Program-made: the position numbers and the translations under genes
Notes under the pieces: model-generated
Seen by the model: the letters and a program-made list of their open reading frames with translations, nothing else
Told to the model about the DNA's origin: nothing
Databases searched by the model: none
In this document: piece by piece, positions 1 through 5,893 of the stretch
How the letters are laid out: each line of letters starts with the position of its first letter
Position numbering within the stretch: the stretch's first letter is position 1
NCBI GenBank assembly: GCA_937877595.1
Contig: CALFIY010000099.1
Location: 1-15,284 of the forward strand
Length of the DNA stretch: 15,284 nt
Origin: an uncultured Prevotella sp.
GTDB lineage: Bacteria > Bacteroidota > Bacteroidia > Bacteroidales > Bacteroidaceae
Direction of reading: 5' to 3'

Positions 1-185
1 TAGATAGGGGCAATGCGAAGGCCTGAGTATTGGGATAGGCGCGGAGAGAGACTTACTCCCACGTCTTTTTTGTTTCCATACGTTTAATTGATAAGTATTG
101 CTGATTGGGGAGCAGTCGGCAACATGAGATGTGTGTGTTTTTTATATTCATTCATATTTATTTATTAATTAACTAATTTAAGCGT
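1..185. other. Intergenic region upstream of the exported repeat protein
   Basis: I see no convincing gene here; the longest plus-strand reading I noticed is a 24-codon frame from 16 to a stop near 87 with no recognisable product. A weak stem (GGAG at 43-46 with CTCC at 56-59) followed by six T at 66-71 could be the terminator of a gene left of the window. A poor promoter candidate is TTTG at 69-72 followed 20 bp later by AAGTATTG at 93-100, which matches TAnnTTTG only partly. The last 50 bases before the ATG at 186 are very A/T-rich, as is usual for Bacteroidales translation starts. Confidence 0.4.
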
Positions 186-3100
186 ATGAAGAAACATTTT
201 CTTGTTTTATTCTTAATGGCTATTCTGCCGCTGGCAGGATGGGCTGAGGCAGTTAAGGCTACCTTGCGTACAGTTCCGGAAACGTTGTCTGGACTGTATT
301 ACAATGGAGGTGAGCAGCCTATCACAAAGACTCTTAAAGCCGAAAATTACCTGTCGGACTACCAGATTAATCATGGTGGTGTTAAGTTTGTCGTGAAGAC
401 GACAGAAGAAGACCCGACAGTGGAAGAAAAGACTGCTGCTACTGTAGTAACGACGGGAACTTTCGATGCAAAGGATGCAGGTTACCACTACATCTATTAT
501 CAGGTGTTGGGCGATGGAACCGCAAACTATGATGATGGTGACTGGACATACCTTGGTTGTGTTTATATCAACAAGGCAATTCGTCAGGGAATAGCCGAGG
601 CTCCTACTTTCAAATCAGAACTTAAATACACTGGAAGTGCTCAAATACTGATTGAAACTGCAGGTGATCCTAAAGGTGATGATGAGCAACCCATGGAATA
701 CCAGATAGAGGGTGGCTCTTGGGTTACGTCAATTGATGATGTTAAGGGCACCAATGCTGGTGATTACGTAGTAAATTGGCGAGTTCAAGCAACCACAAAC
801 TGGGAAGCCGCAGAGGGTCAGACCACAGTAAACATTGAAAAGGCTGATGTTGAGATTACAAATCAGCCAGATTTGTATGGTGGCTTGACTTATAACAGGG
901 CAGCCCAGCAGTTGATTAAAACTGATGGTGAGTCAACATTTGAAAGTGAGATTTCCTATAGCATTGATGGCAATAACTGGTCCACAGACATTGACGACGA
1001 TGTATTGAAGGGAACAAACGCAGGTGAGTATACTGTCTACTATAAGGTTGAGGCTACAGCTAACTATAATGGGATTGCCTCAGCAGAATTAGGCAAAGTT
1101 ACTATCGAAAAGAAGTCTCTGACTGCTGATGGTATCACAGCAGGTCTCTTTACCAGCACCTACACCTTCACAGGTAGTGAAATTGCCGACTTACAGACTT
1201 CATTTAACGTGAAAGATAATGGCGAGCAATTGATATGGGGTTGGCAAAATAACGAAAGGGATATTAAGACAGTCGAGTATAGGAATAATATCAATGCTGC
1301 GGCTGCTGACGCCGATGTCCACCCTTACGTTGTTGTAGAAGGTACTGGCAACTATAAGGATCAAATAGAAATCCCATTCACAATCGCACCTGCTGCCATT
1401 GAGGATGTAACCATCGAAAACATTGATCCTCAGGAATATGATGGACAAGATATCGCACCTTCTGTCATGGTTAAACTTGGTGACTATGAGATTGATAATA
1501 ATGAAGGCGGCATCAAAGTAGAATTTGAAAATAACCGCAATGCCGGTATTGCTACTGTAAAAGTAACTCCGGAAATTAGCGGTAGTAACTTCACTGGCGT
1601 TGAAAAGACAACAACTTTCACCATTAACAAGGCTACGTTGACTGTTATTGCTGACGCGAAGTCCAAGTTCTTTGGCGATACTGACGACACTGTTGAGACG
1701 TCTTATTCTCTTGATGGCTTCAAAGAAGGCGACAATAAGGATAACATAGGCCTCACTGGCGCTCCAATTATTACTCGTGATGATTCTGAGGAAGTTGGTC
1801 TGCACACTTATAGCGTTGACGTCAATGACCTGGCTTCAACTAACTATAATTTCGTAGCTGCCTCACTTGAAAATCAGGGCGGTCTGACTATCATAGCCTC
1901 TACCGTTATCATCACTCCTAATGCCGTCGCTAATCAGACCTATGGCTACAGACTGCCTGCTGATCTTGGAGTCAAGGATGCATTTGAATTTACGGCCTCT
2001 GGTTTGAGGAATGGTGCTAATATCACTGAATTGAAGTATAGTGTTAAGAACAGTGCGGGTGTTGAGCAGGTAGCAGGTGCATTGCTGCCTGTAGGAACAT
2101 ACACAATTACTACATACGATGCTGTATGTGATGCTGCTGGCTACACTCTGACCTACGGCGAAACTACATTTAAGGTTAATAAATATCAGATCAAACTCGT
2201 TGCCCAAAATCAGGAAGTAACATTCGGAGAAGGAGAGCCTGTGCTGAACTCGACAGGAGATACGTACGTTAAGGCCTTCGACGACGAAGACAATGACATT
2301 ACTGCAGACTTCAGCACCATGTTTGACAGTGAACTTGCGCAGTTTTTTGATGATCCTGCATTGATATGGGAGGCAGAGGCAGGCTACGAGAGCAAGCCCG
2401 TTGCACACCCTGGCTACATTGTTGTTAATCTGAAGAATTACGACTCGGATAACTTCGAAGTTGAAACCGTGAAGGGTAACGTTACTTATACTGGTCTTCC
2501 AACTGCATTAGAACTCACTCGCACAGAAGATGTCTATAATAAGATAAAGGAACACGACGGCCAGACACTGGAAGTTACCTTTACGGACCGCAGCCTGGTT
2601 GCTGAGAAGTGGAATGCATTCGTTCTTCCGTTTGAGATTTCTGCTGCAAAGTTGTCAGCCGCTGTGGGCTATGCAGTGTTTAATGTGCTCGACGAGACAA
2701 ACAGCACGGCAGACAACATCAAGTTCAAGTTGTATATGGGGACCATCCCTGCTAACCAGCCATTCTTGATGAAGACTGCTGAGGATAAGAATATGGAGGA
2801 TGTCGCAATTTCGGATGTCACCATTGTCGCTCCTGCCACTGCAACTCCTTCGCAGACAATCGATGGTATTGTTGAGTTCACTGGCTTGTATCAGACTAAG
2901 ACCGGACTTGCTGCTAATGAGCGTACCGTTCTCAGCGACAAGTGGTACACTAATATTCCAAGTGCAACACTCACAGCCTTGACGGCATATCTTAAGACCC
3001 TTGGCGCAAATGCTCCTGTTATCACTCTTGAGGAGCCAGACGGCACCGTCACCTCTATCAACACTGTTGAGACTGCCAATGGTAAGAGCAGCATTGAGAG

Positions 3101-3188
3101 TTTGTACAACCTGAACGGTGTAAGAGTGCAGGGCACGGCCGAGAAGGGCGTCTACATCCAGAACGGCAAGAAAGTAATTGTGAAGTAA
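186..3188 (+). CDS. Exported MBG/Ig-like repeat protein with C-terminal sorting-type tail
   Basis: A 1000-residue protein with a clear signal peptide (MKKHFLVLFLMAILPLAGWA, cleavage probably after residue 20). The body is a string of roughly 80-95-residue beta-rich repeats. Several contain 'Y.G..Q', 'KGTNAGDY/EY' and 'ATANYNG/TTNWEA' signatures and end in linkers such as 'VNIEKA', 'VTIEKK', 'FTIAPA' and 'FTINKA', which is characteristic of MBG-type bacterial Ig-like domains. Residues 1-780 hold about eight such units. Residues about 790-930 form a different module ('EKWNAFVLPFEISAA', 'IPANQPFLMKT') common in large Bacteroidales surface proteins. The last 33 residues (YNLNGVRVQ...GVYIQNGKKVIVK) resemble the C-terminal tails of secreted Prevotella/Bacteroides proteins, some of them type IX-secreted. 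The likely place is the cell surface or outside the cell; ligand and role are unknown, and I see no catalytic motif. It is A/T-richer than its neighbours (a hand count of bases 1201-1260 gives 40% GC against 63% for 4081-4140), which suggests accessory origin or relaxed constraint. Confidence 0.85.
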   Translation: MKKHFLVLFLMAILPLAGWAEAVKATLRTVPETLSGLYYNGGEQPITKTLKAENYLSDYQINHGGVKFVVKTTEEDPTVEEKTAATVVTTGTFDAKDAGYHYIYYQVLGDGTANYDDGDWTYLGCVYINKAIRQGIAEAPTFKSELKYTGSAQILIETAGDPKGDDEQPMEYQIEGGSWVTSIDDVKGTNAGDYVVNWRVQATTNWEAAEGQTTVNIEKADVEITNQPDLYGGLTYNRAAQQLIKTDGESTFESEISYSIDGNNWSTDIDDDVLKGTNAGEYTVYYKVEATANYNGIASAELGKVTIEKKSLTADGITAGLFTSTYTFTGSEIADLQTSFNVKDNGEQLIWGWQNNERDIKTVEYRNNINAAAADADVHPYVVVEGTGNYKDQIEIPFTIAPAAIEDVTIENIDPQEYDGQDIAPSVMVKLGDYEIDNNEGGIKVEFENNRNAGIATVKVTPEISGSNFTGVEKTTTFTINKATLTVIADAKSKFFGDTDDTVETSYSLDGFKEGDNKDNIGLTGAPIITRDDSEEVGLHTYSVDVNDLASTNYNFVAASLENQGGLTIIASTVIITPNAVANQTYGYRLPADLGVKDAFEFTASGLRNGANITELKYSVKNSAGVEQVAGALLPVGTYTITTYDAVCDAAGYTLTYGETTFKVNKYQIKLVAQNQEVTFGEGEPVLNSTGDTYVKAFDDEDNDITADFSTMFDSELAQFFDDPALIWEAEAGYESKPVAHPGYIVVNLKNYDSDNFEVETVKGNVTYTGLPTALELTRTEDVYNKIKEHDGQTLEVTFTDRSLVAEKWNAFVLPFEISAAKLSAAVGYAVFNVLDETNSTADNIKFKLYMGTIPANQPFLMKTAEDKNMEDVAISDVTIVAPATATPSQTIDGIVEFTGLYQTKTGLAANERTVLSDKWYTNIPSATLTALTAYLKTLGANAPVITLEEPDGTVTSINTVETANGKSSIESLYNLNGVRVQGTAEKGVYIQNGKKVIVK

Positions 3189-3205
3189 AAACAGACGAGT
3201 TGACA

Positions 3206-3242
3206 GAGCCCGCTCGTAGACTTCGGGAGCATGGGCGGGCTC
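3206..3242 (+). terminator. Intercistronic GC-rich hairpin, possible attenuator or processing site
   Basis: GAGCCCGC at 3206-3213 pairs perfectly with GCGGGCTC at 3235-3242, leaving a 21-nt loop that contains a CTTCGG tetraloop-like core at 3221-3226. It lies 17 nt after the stop of the repeat protein and 49 nt before the small ORF. There is no clean T-run behind it (CGCTCTTCTTATC), so it may be a partial terminator or an mRNA-stabilising structure that sets the ratio of the two products. The pairing is visible; the function is inferred. Confidence 0.4.
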
Positions 3243-3291
3243 CGCTCTTCTTATCGTCAATGTGTAACGAAAATCTGAAGAAGAAAAAGAA

Positions 3292-3438
3292 ATGAAAAAG
3301 ATTGATTATCAGACGCCAGAGACGATGGTGGTAGAACTGGAAATGAACAAGCACCTGCTCGCAGGAAGTGATGGTACTGGTTCTACATCAGACCCGAACG
3401 ATCCGATAGTAGGTGGCAACGAAGGTATCGTTTTCTAA
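3292..3438 (+). CDS. 48-residue small protein of unknown function with LLAGS motif
   Basis: The frame reads MKKIDYQTPETMVVELEMNK, then HLLAGSDGTGSTSDPNDPIV, then GGNEGIVF and a TAA stop. The start is preceded by an exceptionally purine-rich stretch (GAAGAAGAAAAAGAA), a good Bacteroidales ribosome-binding region, and the stop is followed by a strong terminator, so the ORF sits inside a well-formed transcription unit. From memory, Prevotella and Bacteroides genomes carry many small ORFs of this build: basic MKK start, 'Y..PE..V.E.E', a hydrophobic 'LLAGS'-like step, then a Gly/Ser/Asp/Pro tail. They are usually annotated hypothetical. The LLAGS step resembles a lipobox with Ser in place of Cys, or a leader/core junction of a processed peptide, but there is no proper hydrophobic signal segment. 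The function is unknown; the position suggests co-transcription with the repeat protein 104 nt upstream. Confidence 0.7.
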   Translation: MKKIDYQTPETMVVELEMNKHLLAGSDGTGSTSDPNDPIVGGNEGIVF

Positions 3439-3470
3439 TATAAATTTTTTCTGTAATATACGAATTCTCT

Positions 3471-3525
3471 TGCACGTGCGGCTGATGGGCTTCACCCCCA
3501 TTTGCCGCACGTGTGCATTTATTTT
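3471..3525 (+). terminator. Strong rho-independent terminator
   Basis: CACGTGCGGC at 3473-3482 pairs perfectly with GCCGCACGTG at 3504-3513. TG at 3471-3472 can add CA at 3516-3517 across a two-base bulge, and an inner stem pairs ATGGG (3485-3489) with CCCAT (3497-3501). The T-rich tail TTTATTTT follows at 3518-3525. It ends the unit of the exported repeat protein and the small ORF. Confidence 0.8.
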
Positions 3526-3583
3526 ACCCCACAGCGGCGAGCACCCGTAGATATGTTTTTACGCTCGGAAATACTCAAATAAA

Positions 3584-3615
3584 TTTGGCATTTCACTCGC
3601 TTAATCGTATCTTTG
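3584..3615 (+). promoter_or_regulatory. Bacteroidetes-type housekeeping promoter of the antiporter unit
   Basis: TTTG at 3584-3587 and TATCTTTG at 3608-3615 are exact matches to the known Bacteroidetes -33 (TTTG) and -7 (TAnnTTTG) elements, separated by 20 bp, within the accepted spacing. Transcription should start near 3620-3625, giving a leader of about 90 nt before the antiporter ATG. It lies just downstream of the terminator at 3471-3525, so the antiporter starts a new transcription unit. Confidence 0.85.
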
Positions 3616-3639
3616 TCCGCATAAACTCTATAATTCGTT

Positions 3640-3708
3640 ATGAATCTGCCTGTAATTTTTTTATGTCTGCTCTCCTTGCAGCATGAAGGGCGGCTCTGCG
3701 ACAATTAG
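3640..3708 (+). other. Candidate 22-codon leader ORF in frame with the antiporter
   Basis: Downstream of the promoter an ATG opens a frame for a short hydrophobic peptide (MNLPVIFLCLLSLQHEGRLC plus two residues) that ends in TAG. The stop is followed by a single CGT codon and then the antiporter ATG, all in the same frame. It could be a translated leader coupled to antiporter expression, a remnant of a longer N terminus, or chance. The antiporter family normally begins close to its first membrane helix, which fits the start at 3712, so this is not needed as part of the protein. Confidence 0.25.
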
Positions 3709-3711
3709 CGT

Positions 3712-4989
3712 ATGCCGAAGAAAGGACTGATAGCGCTGTCGCCGATAGCCGTGTTTGTGGTGCTCTATCTTGTTACGAGTATCGTGGCTCGCGACTTCTA
3801 TAAGGTGCCCATAACGGTGGCCTTCCTTGCAGCCAGCATATACGCTGTGGCGATAAGCGGGGGGATGCCACTGTCGCGGCGCATCGACATTTTCAGCCGC
3901 GGCGCTGGCACATCGCAGATGATGCTGATGCTGTGGATATTTGTGCTGGCAGGAGCCTTTGCCAATTCGGCAAAGGCGATGGGAGCCATCGACGCCACGG
4001 TGGGACTGGCCATGACGCTGCTGCCTGGTGACATGCTGATGGCAGGTCTCTTTCTTGCCGCCTGCTTCATATCGCTGTCGATAGGTACGAGCGTGGGAAC
4101 GATAGTGGCGCTGACGCCTATCGCTGCCGGAGTGGCCGGACACATGGGTGTCGACGCGGCAATGATGGCCGCCGTAGTGGTAGGAGGCTCGTTCTTCGGC
4201 GACAATCTCTCATTCATCTCCGATACTACCATCATGGCCACGTCTACGCAAGGCTGTCGCCTGTCGGACAAGTTTCGTGTCAACTCGTACATTGTGCTGC
4301 CTGCGGCGCTGGCCATACTGGTCCTTTATCTTGTCATGGGGCACGGCATGGAGACGGCGCGCGACATCCCTGAGGTGGAGACGGTCAAGGTGCTGCCATA
4401 TCTCGTCGTGCTCGCCACGGCAGTGATGGGCATGAACGTGATGGCTGTGCTGACAATAGGTATTGCCATGACAGGTATCATAGGCATGGCGAGCGGCTCG
4501 TTCGACGTCTATGAGTGGCTTAACTCGATGGGCGACGGCATACTGGGCATGGGCGAACTGATCATAATAACAATGATGGCTGGCGGACTGCTTGAACTGG
4601 TAAGACACAATGGAGGCATAGACTTTATCATCGACAGGCTCACCCGTCACGTCCACGATAAGCGCGGAGCCGAGTTGGCCATTGCTGCGCTGGTGACGCT
4701 CGTTGACTTCTGTACGGCAAACAATACCGTGGCTATACTTACTGTGGGCGGTATAGCAAAGAAGATAGGCGACCGCTACGGCATCGACAACCGCAAGGCA
4801 GCCTCCATACTCGATACATTCTCGTGTGTTGCCCAGGGGCTGATACCCTATGGCGCGCAGATGCTGATGGCTGCAGGACTGGCAGCCGTCAATCCCATCG
4901 GCATCATACCCTATCTGTATTATCCAATGGCGCTGGAAGTGATGGCATTGCTTGCCATCCTGCTGCGCTATCCTAAACGCTACTCATAG
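3712..4989 (+). CDS. NhaC-family Na+/H+ antiporter
   Basis: A 425-residue integral inner-membrane protein expected to exchange Na+ for H+ (some relatives exchange other solutes), contributing to pH and sodium homeostasis. Hydrophobic segments run through its length, the first at about residues 6-26 and the last at 405-418. Family signatures are 'TSVGTIVALTPIA' at 126-138 and the strongly conserved 'GDNLSFISDTT' at 163-173, where NhaC proteins usually have GDNLSPISDTT; 'DFCTANNTVAI' at 332-342 is the corresponding motif of the second half. Length is within the family range. The ATG at 3712 is chosen because it precedes the first helix directly and the in-frame upstream sequence is closed by TAG at 3706-3708. 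It is the first main gene after the promoter at 3584-3615 and is probably co-transcribed with the next gene, 4 nt downstream. Which ion it prefers cannot be read from the sequence. Confidence 0.9.
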   Translation: MPKKGLIALSPIAVFVVLYLVTSIVARDFYKVPITVAFLAASIYAVAISGGMPLSRRIDIFSRGAGTSQMMLMLWIFVLAGAFANSAKAMGAIDATVGLAMTLLPGDMLMAGLFLAACFISLSIGTSVGTIVALTPIAAGVAGHMGVDAAMMAAVVVGGSFFGDNLSFISDTTIMATSTQGCRLSDKFRVNSYIVLPAALAILVLYLVMGHGMETARDIPEVETVKVLPYLVVLATAVMGMNVMAVLTIGIAMTGIIGMASGSFDVYEWLNSMGDGILGMGELIIITMMAGGLLELVRHNGGIDFIIDRLTRHVHDKRGAELAIAALVTLVDFCTANNTVAILTVGGIAKKIGDRYGIDNRKAASILDTFSCVAQGLIPYGAQMLMAAGLAAVNPIGIIPYLYYPMALEVMALLAILLRYPKRYS

Positions 4990-4993
4990 AAAG

Positions 4994-5797
4994 ATGGACA
5001 TCATTCAGCGGAACTTCCTGCGGCTGCTGCGACTGGGAGCCTTTGGACAGAAAGAACAGTTGGAGCCTATGACAGCATGGAAATGGAATCAACTGTATCA
5101 CATGGCGCTGATGTACGATGTAGTGGAATGGGTGTACAGGGGTATAGAGCGCAAGACAGATGACTTCTTTCTCGCCCTGTCGCCGTCGCAAATACGCCAA
5201 TGGCAGGAGGCGGCAGCAAGGAGAAGTGGGGAAAGTGTGGCTGCCGCGGCTCCGGCGATGCTCACCAATCCTCTGCTCAATCGCCGCCTGCAGCGCATTG
5301 CCGATGCTGACAGCGGCACTGCCACCTACCACATGTTTGAGGAGTTGCTGCAGACGGCGCGCTGCATACTGACACAGGGCGTAGACCTGCGCCAGCACGT
5401 GGAACTTGGCCTGCTGATACGTTCGCAGAGAGATGCAATCGACTACGACAGCCTGCGCGACTGGCTCAGCCAACTCAGAATGCAACGCATAGCCAAACTG
5501 GAAGCCGACCTGCTGATAGGGCTTTTCTGCTTCTCTCCGGAAGAGATAAAGTTTGCCGACGGTGGCAAAGGCCGAGACGTAGGGAAGAACATCAGCGACA
5601 TGTTCCGCGCCACGAAGCGAGAGATGGCAGAGTGGTACTTCACGCAGGGCAAGAACGTCTTCGTAAGCACAAACAATTCCGGTGCCATGATATGGCATGT
5701 GCGCCATTCTATGAAATACATGCGCTATTACCCCATGGAGGCCGTGACTAATTTCATGGCCAATTTCGCACATTCCCTGTCGCATATTGAAGAATAG
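4994..5797 (+). CDS. Uncharacterised 267-residue cytoplasmic protein
   Basis: The frame is open from an alternative TTG at 4952, but the ATG at 4994 is preferred: it begins 4 nt after the antiporter stop, behind a purine-rich AGAAAG, and avoids a 38-nt overlap. The product has no signal peptide or membrane helix and is predicted to be mostly helical. Its start ('FLRLLRLGAFGQ...W.WNQLYHMALMYDVVEWVYRGI', residues about 7-49) loosely recalls the N-terminal helices of Bacteroidales nucleotidyltransferase-like proteins, but I see no GS..D.D catalytic signature, so I assign no activity. The end carries an aromatic/Met-rich region ('AMIWHVRHSMKYMRYYPMEA'). Tight coupling to the antiporter suggests co-expression, though a functional link is unproven. 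The long opposite-strand frame over the same bases is taken to be a shadow. Confidence 0.7.
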   Translation: MDIIQRNFLRLLRLGAFGQKEQLEPMTAWKWNQLYHMALMYDVVEWVYRGIERKTDDFFLALSPSQIRQWQEAAARRSGESVAAAAPAMLTNPLLNRRLQRIADADSGTATYHMFEELLQTARCILTQGVDLRQHVELGLLIRSQRDAIDYDSLRDWLSQLRMQRIAKLEADLLIGLFCFSPEEIKFADGGKGRDVGKNISDMFRATKREMAEWYFTQGKNVFVSTNNSGAMIWHVRHSMKYMRYYPMEAVTNFMANFAHSLSHIEE

Positions 5798-5893
5798 CCT
5801 ACACATGTGGCGCTATTTTTTTCTGCTGCCGTTTAAACCATAAACATCCCTTCTCGTCAAAGAGGACAGTAAAGAAATTTTTTACGGTAAAAA

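Noticed and set aside
4973..5806. Long minus-strand open frame (277 codons) opposite the 267-residue unknown protein
   Set aside because: It mirrors the plus-strand gene in a GC-rich stretch, has no recognisable product, and the plus-strand frame fits operon spacing with the antiporter.
5796..5822. Possible terminator after the 267-residue protein (AGC...GCT followed by a T-run)
   Set aside because: The T-run is good but only three to four imperfect base pairs can form around the CACATGTG palindrome, so it is too weak to call.
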